The notes below the pieces were generated by a model. That model searched no databases. It worked only from the letters and a program-made list of their open reading frames with translations, and was not told the origin of the DNA. A program made the position numbers and the translations under genes. Positions 56,869-63,709 of a DNA stretch of 64,000 bases are shown in pieces; the stretch's first letter is position 1; the number at the start of each line of letters is the position of its first letter. Origin of the DNA: Prosapia bicincta (Eukaryota > Arthropoda > Insecta > Hemiptera > Cercopidae); contig JBAIZL010000006.1 of NCBI GenBank assembly GCA_036971475.1, positions 7,386,001 through 7,450,000 on the forward strand. Reading direction: 5' to 3'.

Positions 56869-58735
56869 TTCCATAGCAACAAGTTTTTCCGTTTATTTCC
56901 CACAATATCAAGTTTTTAAATTACAATGGCTGAGTTAATTATATCCCATTGTTCAAGTTATTTGCCATACGTTGGTTTTCATAGTTAGGTTATACATGAA
57001 TAAAGATCTATTTCATAGTAATCGAAAAAGGAAGCCCAAAACGCAAAAGAACGGAAGATAAAGTTTTTGCTATAATGTCTGAATATGTTGCATTTGTAGT
57101 TTATACCTATACTGAAGTTCTTGGTCGAAATTTAAAACATTTTAAAATATAACTTTTATAAAATAAATATTAAAACACAAATATATTAGGTATTTATTAA
57201 AATAAATATCTCTTTTATAAATATACTGTTATAAAACTTCTATAGATAAATGTACTGTTGTCTATAAATATTTTATGACCAGCATGTAAATTATAACACC
57301 ACTGTAAACAGTAACTTACTGTTAACATACACTATAACACAACACTATATACTGTCTTTGGTCTTTTCTTAGTTTTTTGTCGAATAAAAACGTCGTTTAT
57401 ATTGTTCTGAGTTCTGACATTGTTTCATGATCATTGTTGTTTAGTGACATTGTGTTCTATGCTTTAAACTTCCTCACGCCCTTCTTTTTAACTCGTCCTT
57501 TTTGCTGTATTTGATAAAACTGTAATATTCCAAAGCAGGACTAGGTATTGTGAGCCCTTAACCGATGCGTTTCCTAGCTTGATTAGAGAACTGATCTGAC
57601 CCAAAATCCTTCCTTCTTTATCAATACCGAAAATTAGATTGTCAAATTAATCAATCCACGCAGAAAGAACAAAAAACATTTACAAGTAAGCAACAATAGT
57701 TGTCACTATCATTCTTCAACAGAATTTTGCTTTGAACAATCCTTCACCTCTCTTGCAACACAGCCAGGTAGTATTAGCTACACACATATTAGAACCCAAA
57801 ACTAGATGTGAAAATTTCGATTATATTTTTAACACGATATATGTGGTGTTGAGCCATTCAAGTATAACGTTCTATTGTACAACCAAAACAAGAAAAAACA
57901 AAATATATTTGTCTGTAAAAGCAAACATGATTTATAAAAACAAAAAATACGCTATGTATAGAATCCAGAAAGCAAATGACGTCAGAGGCTTTTTGTATAG
58001 ATATGAGTACTAATAATACCGAGCAGGAAGCACGAAACTGCCGTAAGCAATATGTGGAATAACCGTTAGCTATGTGTTTGTGTAAATAAATTGTAAGTGT
58101 GTATTTGTATTGAGAATTAATATTGAAAAACTGCTGAGGTAGTATATGGCGCTTCTATCCATCACTAACAAAATTCTCATTATTTTATTTCTGGCTCCCC
58201 GTCACAGAAACAATTATCAGTATTAGACTACGTAATATTAACCACTCAAATACTAAGCCTAACTGCGATTGCTAAGGTGAAATTACCATTCGAATTGGGT
58301 TTTACTTACTAACACGCATCAGTTTTGCACGCAAGATACTAGCACGTATCGTTCTTCCTTTCATCGTATTCTAGTTGTGTTTCTTTTATCTTTCTTGTTT
58401 TTCTAACTACTTTTTGTTATTTCTTTTCTCTATTCTTCTAGTTTTCTTCTTTCCTTAGCATCATTTTCTAACCATCTTCTTTGTTTTTGTAACTCCTTTT
58501 CTTTCTTTTTTCTCTATTTCTTGTGTTTTTTTAATCTTTCTTATTTATTTTTCTTAATCGGTTTTTCACAAAACTTATAATTTATCGATGTTGGACTTCG
58601 ACATTGTTATATTTTGTTTATATGCAATTTGTTTAACTTATATTTATCTTAATTTTCTAAAGGAGATTTTGTTTTTCAGATTTTAACCAAGATACTGAGA
58701 ACTGTTGCCCGTCATCCTCCAAATTCCCCGGCTAA
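21632..58735 (+). CDS. Predicted micro-exon gene, whole span (exon 1 - exon 2 - [A-B]n - A - C - D - terminal exon)
   Basis: The gene is inferred from short plus-strand exons with GT/AG boundaries whose phases all agree. Exon 1 ends in phase 1; exon 2 (45 nt), A (108), B (39), C (42) and D (96) are each multiples of three and start with two and end with one base of a split codon; the terminal exon accepts phase 1 and stops. Using A2-B2-A3-B3-A4 the coding length is 672 nt (223 residues). Adding or skipping A or B copies keeps the frame. The product would begin basic and cysteine-rich and continue acidic and polar, with no recognised domain. Introns range from ~0.7 to ~14 kb and contain satellites and decayed gypsy DNA. 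Other exons may be missed. Not a known family to me. Confidence 0.5.
21663..22377. other. Intron sequence with no other feature
   Basis: AT-rich; nothing recognised besides short TA-rich stretches at its right end. It falls in the predicted first intron. Confidence 0.5.
22378..22434. repeat. (TA)n microsatellite
   Basis: About 28 uninterrupted TA units, flanked on the left by shorter TATATA stretches. Confidence 0.95.
22952..23138 (-). pseudogene. N-terminal fragment of a Tigger/pogo-like transposase (CENP-B type HTH)
   Basis: The frame begins MPKSGNYKTLTLAVKYDIL and continues with RLRKGENEVKLSSEFGIPRG and SVNDIKKK, the psq/CENP-B N-terminal helix-turn-helix of Tigger and jerky-like transposases. 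The match ends at a CAT|GTAAGT sequence (donor at 22951-22950), after which the frame reads AT-rich filler, so it may be the first exon of a domesticated or spliced copy. No second DNA-binding domain or DDE catalytic domain was found to the left. Most likely a truncated element; a terminal repeat lies 60-80 nt upstream of its start. Confidence 0.7.
23197..23220 (-). mobile_element. Terminal inverted repeat of the Tigger-like element
   Basis: On the minus strand CAGTAAAACCTCTCTAAC begins the element, close to the CAGTRRAACCTC ends of Tigger/pogo transposons. The expected flanking TA is not intact. No matching opposite end was found nearby. Confidence 0.65.
23221..23777. other. Intron sequence with no other feature
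   Basis: Non-coding AT-rich DNA between the Tigger-like end and exon 2. The 62-codon frame at 23289-23477 has no supporting features. Confidence 0.5.
23778..23822 (+). CDS. Micro-exon gene, exon 2
   Basis: 45 nt between TGTGTTACAG and GTAAAG, phase 1 at both ends. Its 14 complete codons read LCWCKINKNKKKDL. Joined to exon 1 it creates the cluster Y-C-L-C-W-C followed by a lysine-rich stretch, a layout often associated with palmitoylated, membrane-adjacent N-termini (inference). The 107-bp satellite array starts 25 nt after the donor. Confidence 0.5.
23848..30755 (+). repeat. Satellite array of 107-bp units (about 65 copies)
   Basis: The unit has TAGTATATGGGACTATTGC, CATCATGGCTTCTCTCGCTG, TTAACTACGTACGCTTTCTC, GTCTTCTTCTACAAATATTG and TTACATTTTCTCCCTTACTC in order, with a period of 107. 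Units at 23860-25430 are nearly identical apart from one with a deletion near 24500. From 25430 on they are diverged into subtypes (CTATCGCTCTCC, CTAGAGCTCTCTGTCG and others) arranged in higher-order repeats: a marker unit recurs after 2074 bp (25971 and 28045) and a triplicated CTATGGGACTAGAGCTCT segment after 2398 bp (27721 and 30119). It lies in the predicted intron after exon 2. Confidence 0.97.
30780..31098 (+). repeat. 37-bp satellite, array I (about 8.5 copies)
   Basis: The unit starts GCTAAGTGTACGTAGGCTAT and ends TAGGGAGTTTGCTGCGT. It abuts the end of the 107-bp array with only ~25 nt between, and ends about 215 nt before exon A1. Confidence 0.97.
31312..31419 (+). pseudogene. Exon A, copy 1 (acceptor site lost)
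   Basis: 108 nt, open in the phase-1 frame, ending in the donor GTAAGT. It corresponds position for position to A2-A4, but the preceding bases are TTTTGA instead of TTTTAG, so the acceptor AG is missing. It would probably be skipped. The coding frame itself is intact and reads QSHISTLTLEYDLNKECHLL in its middle. Confidence 0.6.
31541..32310 (+). pseudogene. Decayed Ty3/gypsy pol (pre-RT and RT), unit 1
   Basis: With stops and frame changes ignored, this stretch resembles the linker and RT of Ty3/gypsy pol. The linker matches are seen best in unit 2 (LTPEQ..., RYQDVF, IETEDVMPIRQEP), followed by VIKEMDSDCIF and a block before the palm. It is non-functional and lies in the intron between A1 and B1. 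Confidence 0.6.
32443..32480 (+). pseudogene. Truncated A-like exon remnant (delta-A), unit 1
   Basis: DKDYDPTTEC is encoded here. It resembles the 3' ends of the decayed A-type exons further right (EFDPTTES at 52033, DEFDQTTEI at 55175). No acceptor or donor is preserved. It lies about 140-175 nt before exon B1. Confidence 0.35.
32618..32656 (+). CDS. Exon B, copy 1
   Basis: 39 nt between TTACCTGTTTCAG and GTAAGT, phase 1-1. It reads MPEYENWDIPGP in complete codons. It differs from B2 and B3 at two codons, both non-synonymous. With A1 unusable, exon 2 could splice straight to B1 without changing frame. Confidence 0.5.
33360..34520 (+). pseudogene. Decayed retroelement sequence, unit 1
   Basis: A second pre-RT-like fragment (33930-34050, with DKTDVVQDHIETEDA out of frame) is followed by an integrase C-terminal-like stretch (KKMKEIYDLHAREEGY near 34340) as in Ty3/gypsy integrases, where RMKxRYDLKAN...GF precedes VWLYNP. 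Stops are frequent. The 78-codon frame at 34973-35209 has no recognised domain and is disrupted in the other units. Confidence 0.5.
35421..37625 (+). repeat. 37-bp satellite, array II (about 60 copies)
   Basis: The longest of the four arrays. It is mostly identical 37-bp units, with recurring variants: units missing CT (TTTGTGCGTG) and TTAGTGAGTTTGGTGCGTG with GCTAGGTG. Variants recur at regular spacing, which indicates local multi-unit amplification. Confidence 0.97.
37838..37945 (+). CDS. Exon A, copy 2
   Basis: 108 nt between TTTATCTATTTTAG and GTAAGT, phase 1-1. The complete codons include DDIQIPQSHTSTLTLEFDL and then TKECHLLVEEQLKTES. No family is recognised; it is acidic-polar with one Cys. 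Together with copies 1, 3 and 4 it shows substitutions but no indel or stop within 108 nt, although the adjoining introns differ by indels. Confidence 0.55.
38067..38810 (+). pseudogene. Decayed Ty3/gypsy pol (pre-RT and RT), unit 2
   Basis: The best-preserved copy of the relic. In shifting frames, with stops, it shows LTPEQ, RYQDVFDV, IETEDVMPIRQEP, VIKEMDSDCIFDPPFTP, a DSNASSKIDCTLN block and CNVFSTLYQESGY, matching gypsy RT motifs (VIKEM, the DDTLD block, WFSTLDLKSGYWQ). A later LQENLAMIIVP stretch sits where the YLDD region is expected. It is dead, and ancestral to the amplification because every unit has it. Confidence 0.65.
38973..39010 (+). pseudogene. Truncated A-like exon remnant (delta-A), unit 2
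   Basis: Encodes DKDYDPTTEC just upstream of B2, as in unit 1. No splice sites remain. Confidence 0.35.
39150..39188 (+). CDS. Exon B, copy 2
   Basis: 39 nt between CTGTTTCAG and GTAAGT, phase 1-1, reading IPDYENWDIPGP. The intron from A2 is 1204 nt (1198 and 1205 nt in units 1 and 3). Confidence 0.55.
39950..41080 (+). pseudogene. Decayed retroelement sequence, unit 2
   Basis: Counterpart of 33360-34520. It includes the paired GCCGCCATGTGGAGATACAC motif (39980-40025), a second pre-RT-like fragment and the integrase C-terminal-like stretch near 40915. No intact frame. Confidence 0.5.
41991..42647 (+). repeat. 37-bp satellite, array III (about 17-18 copies)
   Basis: Same unit as the other arrays, with GTGCGGGCTAAG and TTAGAGAGTTTG variants recurring at a spacing of about four units. 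Confidence 0.97.
42862..42969 (+). CDS. Exon A, copy 3
   Basis: 108 nt, TTTTAG acceptor and GTAAGT donor, phase 1-1, open frame. It differs from A2 at five codons: three replacements (P to L, T to I, E to D) and two silent. Confidence 0.55.
43091..43860 (+). pseudogene. Decayed Ty3/gypsy pol (pre-RT and RT), unit 3
   Basis: Same relic as in units 1, 2 and 4 at the same distance from exon A. Stops and indels are only partly shared among copies. Confidence 0.6.
43998..44035 (+). pseudogene. Truncated A-like exon remnant (delta-A), unit 3
   Basis: Encodes DTDYVQTTEC upstream of B3, aligned with the remnants in units 1 and 2. Confidence 0.3.
44175..44213 (+). CDS. Exon B, copy 3
   Basis: 39 nt, identical in sequence to B2, with TTTCAG acceptor and GTAAGT donor, phase 1-1. 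Confidence 0.55.
44994..45387 (+). repeat. 98-bp tandem repeat, about four copies
   Basis: GCCGCCATGTGGAGA recurs at 44994, 45092, 45190 and 45288, exactly 98 bp apart, each followed by CAGACAGTTCCAGG or a close variant. Units 1 and 2 have only one and a fraction. Open frames on both strands here are by-products of the repeat. Confidence 0.93.
45499..47400 (+). repeat. Tandem duplication of about 0.96 kb in unit 3
   Basis: GAAACCGTGCTACTAGAACC starts both halves (about 45499 and 46462). Each half contains the pre-RT-like fragment and the integrase C-terminal-like KMKEIYDL stretch (near 46200 and 47160). The halves differ by many substitutions. Confidence 0.85.
48242..49199 (+). repeat. 37-bp satellite, array IV (about 26 copies)
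   Basis: It differs from arrays I-III in being largely alternating: a standard unit (GCTGCGTGCTAAGTG) followed by a variant unit (GGTGCGTGCTAGGTG), giving a 74-bp dimer. A TACGTTGG variant and a TGTTCG variant recur at a longer spacing, implying a higher-order repeat of roughly eight to ten units. Confidence 0.96.
49414..49521 (+). CDS. Exon A, copy 4
   Basis: 108 nt, TTTTAG acceptor and GTAAGT donor, phase 1-1, open frame. It is the most diverged of the four (LEYNLTEECQLLVEEQLKTER). No exon B is found downstream; the next matching exon is C at 52178. Confidence 0.55.
49643..50400 (+). pseudogene. Decayed Ty3/gypsy pol (pre-RT and RT), unit 4
   Basis: Fourth copy of the RT relic. The minus-strand frame across it (49645-50046) is a shadow: it has no motif and is broken in the other units. 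Confidence 0.6.
50511..51900 (+). pseudogene. Decayed Ty3/gypsy pol, integrase part (older relic)
   Basis: SGHFGIDKTLKTI (50732-50771) resembles the integrase zinc-finger region (GHxGxxKTL). 50960-51100 contains a degraded match to the integrase core (seen more clearly at 53900). 51310-51470 encodes KKRYDLKEKAGYYKPGN-like sequence (integrase C-terminus). Frames are broken throughout. The 68-codon frame at 51565-51771 has no recognised domain. Confidence 0.55.
51962..52071 (+). pseudogene. Decayed A-type exon (A5)
   Basis: It follows GAGCTGTTCCAG and reads DLALEFVPTM in the phase-1 frame, aligned with STLTLEFDLT of exon A. After an apparent frame change the 3' end reads KEFDPTTES, and the donor GGTAAG of exon A is CGACAAG here, so it cannot splice normally. 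Only ~110 nt separate it from exon C, without the gypsy relic found in units 1-4. Confidence 0.55.
52178..52219 (+). CDS. Micro-exon gene, exon C (B-like)
   Basis: 42 nt between TTTATCTGTTTTAG and GTAAAT, phase 1-1. It reads EHDQTAEEKKKER, highly charged. Its flanks resemble those of exon B (similar pyrimidine tract; downstream ACAAGCTTTTTACA), so C and B are probably diverged copies of one exon. Confidence 0.5.
52808..52860. repeat. (AT)n-(GT)n microsatellite
   Basis: A short AT tract followed by about 18 GT units, in the intron between exons C and D. Confidence 0.93.
52959..53054 (+). CDS. Micro-exon gene, exon D
   Basis: 96 nt between TTCCTTTTGTTGTAG and GTAAGA, phase 1-1, open. Complete codons read RRLQLRREEREFYITPSL and then ETIPEENEETLRA: a basic start and an acidic end, probably helical. 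GC content and codon variety are higher than in the flanking AT-rich intron, which supports a coding role. Not found elsewhere in the window. No family recognised. Confidence 0.55.
53869..54120 (+). pseudogene. Ty3/gypsy integrase core relic
   Basis: WVES...EAVIIAEILLRQLVNRF followed by SRKGLESQYKFQ and RLGIRRTRI matches, with substitutions and one frame change, the gypsy integrase core (W-V-E, E-A-x-T-I/V-A, L-V-x-x-F, RNFES, CEALGIxKTRTTP). The catalytic Asp region is altered. The integrase C-terminus relic follows at 54240-54470. Confidence 0.75.
55102..55195 (+). pseudogene. Decayed A-type exon (A6)
   Basis: It follows CTGTTATAG and aligns with exon A (TTTAACTCTTGAGTTTAACC against TTTAACTCTTGAATTTGACC). 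The phase-1 frame meets TAA after six codons and the donor position reads ATAGGT. The 3' end encodes DEFDQTTEI in another frame. Confidence 0.55.
55379..55411. repeat. (TC)n microsatellite
   Basis: About 16 TC units. Confidence 0.93.
56842..56868. repeat. (AT)n microsatellite
   Basis: About 13 AT units. Confidence 0.9.
58680..58735 (+). CDS. Micro-exon gene, terminal exon
   Basis: The best acceptor of the region, GATTTTGTTTTTCAG, is followed by a phase-1 frame reading FNQDTENCCPSSSKFPG and TAA. Joined to exon D the split codon is TAT (Tyr). The 17-codon tail has a Cys pair, echoing the Cys-rich N-terminus. A T-rich stretch follows, and a possible polyadenylation signal AATAAA lies at about 59247. 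Confidence 0.4.
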
Positions 58736-58740
58736 TCCTT

Positions 58741-58960
58741 TATTTTCTATTACTTTTTTTATTATTTTTTTTTATTATTTTTTTTAATTTTTCATCTATT
58801 TATTATCCCTTTTTTATTTTTTCAATTTTTTTTCATTATTTTTTTATTACTTTTTTTTATATTTATTTTCTATTACTTTTCCCTTATATTTTTTATTATT
58901 TACCCTTTATTAAACTATTTCTTATTTATGTATTTATTTTTGTATTATTTTTTATTATCC
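58741..58960. repeat. T-rich low-complexity stretch
   Basis: Runs of T with TATT interruptions on the plus strand. The 133-codon plus-strand frame across it (Phe/Ile/Tyr-rich) is compositional. If the gene model is right this is its 3' untranslated region. Confidence 0.8.
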
Positions 58961-59168
58961 TTGACTCTATTTGTTCAAAACCTATCTACAACATTTTAAA
59001 TATTATTAGTAAAACACATTTAGTTATGCCTCGTTCTTATAGATTTTGTTGTTTTTTTTCAATTGGTTTTTACTTTTCTCGCCTTAGCTCTCCTCTGTTT
59101 GACTGAATATATGCCTAATTCTTTGGAGAACAAAATTTACTTGCTCTAATTTCTTAGCATGAAGTTCA

Positions 59169-59214
<46 letters not shown>

Positions 59215-59536
59215 CCATTATCTAGAGTCCTTTGACATTGCTCGTTAATAAACAAAATAATTCATAAAATAACTAATACAAAACAACATAATATTACAAG
59301 ATATATATTTTTTTTGTTTACAAGTATCCTGGGAAAAGTAGATGAACCAACTACCATGTGATTTCAATAGAGTTTATAATTGTGTTCCTAAATATAAATC
59401 TACAGCATTAACATTTACTTAGGCTATTTACACAAAATCCAATTCCCACTAATTTCAACCCTACCTTAATTTCACCATGATTCCTGGATATATTTTATAT
59501 GGACACAAAATTTATGTTATAGTTTTAAATACTCAC

Positions 59537-59575
<39 letters not shown>

Positions 59576-59639
59576 TTTCATTTCCTTTATTATTGTTCTT
59601 ATTATTTAAAAATATAATTTAAAGAATTTTTTTATTTTG
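58961..59639. other. Non-coding AT-rich DNA
   Basis: Contains two (AT)n tracts (59172-59208, 59540-59567) and a possible AATAAA at 59247. Nothing else recognised. Confidence 0.6.
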
Positions 59640-62600
59640 GCCTAAGACAAAAGTTATGTAAAGACCTATATCAATGCATAATCTATCACAATAGCTCCGT
59701 GAAGACAGCTGCCAGTGCATACCCCATCACAATAGCTACGTAATGACGTCTTCCAATGCAAAGCCTACCACTAAAGCTACGTAGAGACAGTTACCTAGTA
59801 AACAGTTACGTAGAGACTTCTATCTATGCATGACCTAAAGCAATAGCTACGTATAGACATCTACCAATGCATGACTTAAGCCAAAAGTTACGTAAAGACC
59901 CTATATCAATGCATTCCCTATCACAATAGCTGAGTGAAGACAGCTGCCAATGCATACCCCATCACAATAGCTCCGTAATGACGTCTTACAATGCATACCC
60001 TACCACTAAAGCTACGTAGAGACAGTTACCTAGTAAACAGTTACGTAGAGACTTCTATCTATGCATGACCTAAAGCAATAGCTACGTATAGACATCTACC
60101 AATGCATGACTTAAGCCAAAAGTTACGTAAAGACCCTATATCAATGCATACCCTATCACAATAGCTGAGTGAAGACAGCTGCCAATGCATACCCCATCAC
60201 AATAGCTCCGTAATGACGTCTTCCAATGCATACCCTATCACAATAGCTGAGTGAAGACAGCTGCCAATGCATACCCTGTTACTAAAGCTACGTAGAGACA
60301 GTTACCTAGTAAACAGTTACATAGAGACTTCTATCTATGCATGACCTAAAGCAATAGCTACGTATAGACATCTACCAATGCATGACTTAAGCCAAAAGTT
60401 ACGTAAAGACCCTATATCAATGCATACCCTATCACAATAGCTGAGTGAAGACAGCTGCCAGTGCATACCCCATCACAATAGCTCCGTAATGACGTCTTCC
60501 AATGCATACCCTACCACTAAAGCTACGTAGAGACAGTTACCTAGTAAACAGTTACGTAGAGACTTCTATCTATGCATGACCTAAAGCAATGGCTACGTAT
60601 AGACATCTACCAATGCATGACTTAAGCCTAAAGTTACGTAAAGACCTATATCAATGCATACCCTATCACAATAGCTGAGTGAAGACAGCTGCCAATGCAT
60701 ACCCCATCACAATAGCTCCGTAATGACGTCTTCCAATGCATACCCTATCACAATAGCTGAGTGAAGACAGCTGCCAATGCATACCCTATCACAATAGCTG
60801 AGTGAAGACAGCTGCCAATGCATACCCTACCACTAAAGCTACGTAAAGACAGTTACCTAGTAAACAGTTACGTAGAGACTTCTATCTATGCATGACCTAA
60901 AGCAATAGCTACGTATAGACATCTACCAATGCATGACTTAAGCCAAAAGTTACGTAAAGACCCTATATCAATGCATACCCTATCACAATAGCTGAGTGAA
61001 GACAGCTGCCAATGCATACCCCATCACAATAGCTCCGTAATGACGTCTTACAATGCATACCCTACCACTAAAGCTACGTAGAGACAGTTACCTAGTAAAA
61101 AGTTACGTAGAGACTTCTATCTATGCATGACCTAAAGTAATAGCTACGTATAGACATCTACCAATGCATGACTTAAGCCAAAAGTTACGTAAAGACCCTA
61201 TATCAATGCATACCCTATCACAATAGCTGAGTGAAGACAGCTGCCAATGCATACCCCATCACAATAGCTCCGTAATGACGTCTTCCAATGCATACCCTAT
61301 CACAATAGCTGAGTGAAGACAGCTGCCAATGCATACCCTACCACTAAAGCTACGTAGAGACAGTTACCTAGTAAAAAGTTACGTAGAGACTTCTATCTAT
61401 GCATGACCTAAAGTAATAGCTACGTATAGACATCTACCAATGTATGACTTAAGCCAAAAGTTACGTAAAGACCTATATCAATGCATACCCCATCACAATA
61501 GCTCCGTGAAGACAGCTGCCAGTGCATACCCCATCACAATAGCTTCGTAATGACGTCTTCCAATGCATACCCCACCACTAAAGCTACGTAGAGACAGTTA
61601 CCTAGTAAACAGTTACGTAGAGACTTCTATCTATGCATGACCTAAAGCAATAGCTACGTATAGACATCTACCAATGCATGACTTAAGCCAAAATTTACGT
61701 AAAGACCTATATCAACGCATAACCTATCACAATAGCTGAGTGAAGACAGCTGCCAATGCATACCCTATCACAATAGCTCCATAAAGACAGCTACCAATGC
61801 ATGACCTAAAGCAATAGCTAGGTATAGACATCTACCAATTCATGACCTAAGACAATATTTACGTAAAGTACTATATCAATGCATAACCTATCGCCATAGC
61901 TCCGTGAATACAGCTACCAATGCATACCCTTTCACAATATCTACGTAAAACAGCTATCAAAGCATGCCCTATCCTAATAGCTACGTTAAGACAGCAACCA
62001 ATGCATAGCGTATTACAATAGCTCTGTAAAGACAGCTACCAATGTATACCTCATCATAATAGCTATAATAGCTACGTAAAATCTGTCACCGATCCATGAC
62101 CTAAGACAATATTTACGTATAGACCTAGATCAATGCATGAGCTAAGACAATTGCTCCGTAAAGACAGCTACAAATGCATAACTCATCACAATAGCTATAT
62201 AAAGACAGCCACCAATGCATAACCTATCACAATAGCAACGTAAAACAGTTATCAACGCATGCCTCATCTCAATAGCTCCGTAAAGACAGCTACAAATGCA
62301 TACCCTATCACAATAGCTACTTAAAAACTGTCACCAATCCATGACCTAAGTATATAATTACGTAAAGACTTCTATCAATGCATGACCAAAGGCAATAGCT
62401 ACGTATAGACATCTACCAATGCATGACCTAAGGCAGTAGTTACGAAAAGACCTATATTAATCCATACCCTATCACAATAACTCCGTGAAGACAGGTACCA
62501 ATTCATACCCTATCACAATAGCTACGTAAAGACAGCTACCAATGCATACCTTATCACAGTAGCTCCGTAAAGACAGCTACCAATGCATACACCATCACAA

Positions 62601-62790
62601 TAGCTACGTAGAAACGTTTATCGACCCATGACCTAAGACAATAGTTACGTAAAGACCTCAATCAATGAACTAAGGAAATAGCTCCGTAATGACATCTACT
62701 AATGCATGACCTTAAACAATACATACGTAAAAACGGCTACTTACGAATGATCTAGGATAATAGGTACGTAAAGACCTCCCACCAGCATTC
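59640..62790 (+). repeat. Satellite array of about 41-bp units with higher-order structure
   Basis: Monomers follow AATGCATACCCTATCAC, AATAGCTACGTAAAGAC, AGCTACC. From 59880 to 61700 specific variants form a higher-order repeat: the CAAAAGTTACGTAAAGAC monomer recurs at intervals of about 235, 276, 236, 313, 236, 276 and 236 bp, i.e. a six-monomer block with one or two extra monomers. From about 61760 on monomers are diverged without clear higher order, as expected at an array edge. Confidence 0.95.
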
Positions 62791-62854
62791 TCTGTTTCAT
62801 ATAAGAACTGAAGTGCTGATGGGTTTTATAGAGAGATGTTGAAAGAGTGTTTTT

Positions 62855-63035
62855 AATGAGTTTGTGCGCGAAACGGAAAAGTTTTTAAAAGCAAGGAATT
62901 TGTCACGGAAGGGTATTTTACTGTTAGACAAAGCACCGCCACATCCTGTTGAAGATCAAATATGCTCTGATGATATCCTAGCTTTATATCTTCTCGCAAT
63001 ATTACAAGCCTAATGCAGCCGATGGATCCTCATGT

Positions 63036-63096
<61 letters not shown>

Positions 63097-63640
63097 ATAA
63101 AAAAACTACCCTTTTACAAACATACTTGTAAGCTTTCTAAAAAGCGAGTTGTGTACTGTATACTGAGTCAGACTGTATAATCCTGAGTCATAATAAAACT
63201 GCTGGCTGTGTTATTCATCCACAAATAGAAACATATTCGACATTTCTTATCAAGAAACTCCCAGTTTATGAAAACTCCGACGTGTACAAGTTGAGATAAC
63301 AGATGTTACGATTATTGAAATGGTACAAACAACTACTGAAGACAGTGATGACGATAATGAAGATGATGGTTCGACCGAGTCAGTAAGAAAGAAGAGAAAA
63401 TCACTCACCGTGAAGAAACGACTGCCTTGGAAACTGCATTACTGTATATTGAACAATAGACACCACTCTAACAGATGCACTTCTGCTAAGACGACTAAGC
63501 GATACCGTAGCACGAAAACAATCAGATATCAAACGCAGAAGACACATAACAACCTTTCCAAAACAATTTAGCAACCGTGATGAACAATGTATTCCAAAGC
63601 AACATTATTTTATGTAAGTACTGTAATCAATAAAGTTCTA
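62855..63640 (+). pseudogene. Degenerate Tigger/jerky-like transposase, C-terminal half
   Basis: NEFVRETEKFLKARNLSRKG then ILLLDKAPPHPVED matches the DDE region of Tigger transposases, where the second catalytic Asp lies in LLLDNAPAHP. The usual PPNTTxLxQPMD motif follows in a shifted frame. After a (TA)n insertion, DVTIIEMVQTTTEDSDDD and an out-of-frame ALETALLYIEQQ stretch match the family C-terminus. The 83-codon frame at 63320 is part of this relic and not an independent gene. The N-terminal half is absent; the satellite array ends just upstream. Confidence 0.8.
63040..63098. repeat. (TA)n microsatellite inside the transposase relic
   Basis: About 28 TA units with one TTTA interruption; it interrupts the Tigger-like coding relic. 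Confidence 0.93.
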
Positions 63641-63685
63641 TAAACCGAGTTTTTTGGTTTTCGATTCGACTCGGTCCCACCTACC

Positions 63686-63707
63686 ACGAATTATCGAGGT
63701 TCTACTG
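63686..63707 (+). mobile_element. 3' terminal inverted repeat of the Tigger-like element
   Basis: The end reads ATCGAGGTTCTACTG and is followed by TA, the family's target site. On the minus strand it starts CAGTAGAACCTCGATAATTC, the classical Tigger terminus. No 5' partner is in the window. Confidence 0.8.
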
Positions 63708-63709
63708 TA

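Larger units (their letters stand above)
55351..58679. other. Long last intron / non-coding DNA
   Basis: No gene supported. Contents: (TC)n at 55379-55411, (AT)n at 56842-56868, and AT-rich DNA. Weak acceptor-like sites (CAG at 55551, 56017, 57762 and 58208) lead to stops within a few codons in the required frame, except 55551, which gives an eight-codon tail. I do not call exons here. Confidence 0.5.

Noticed and set aside
58705..59106. 133-codon hydrophobic frame
   Set aside because: Phe/Ile/Tyr-rich translation of a T-rich low-complexity stretch; the ATG-like start overlaps the candidate terminal exon in another frame.
63320..63571. Independent 83-codon acidic/basic gene
   Set aside because: It falls inside a decayed Tigger-like transposase; upstream and out-of-frame sequence match that family's C-terminus.
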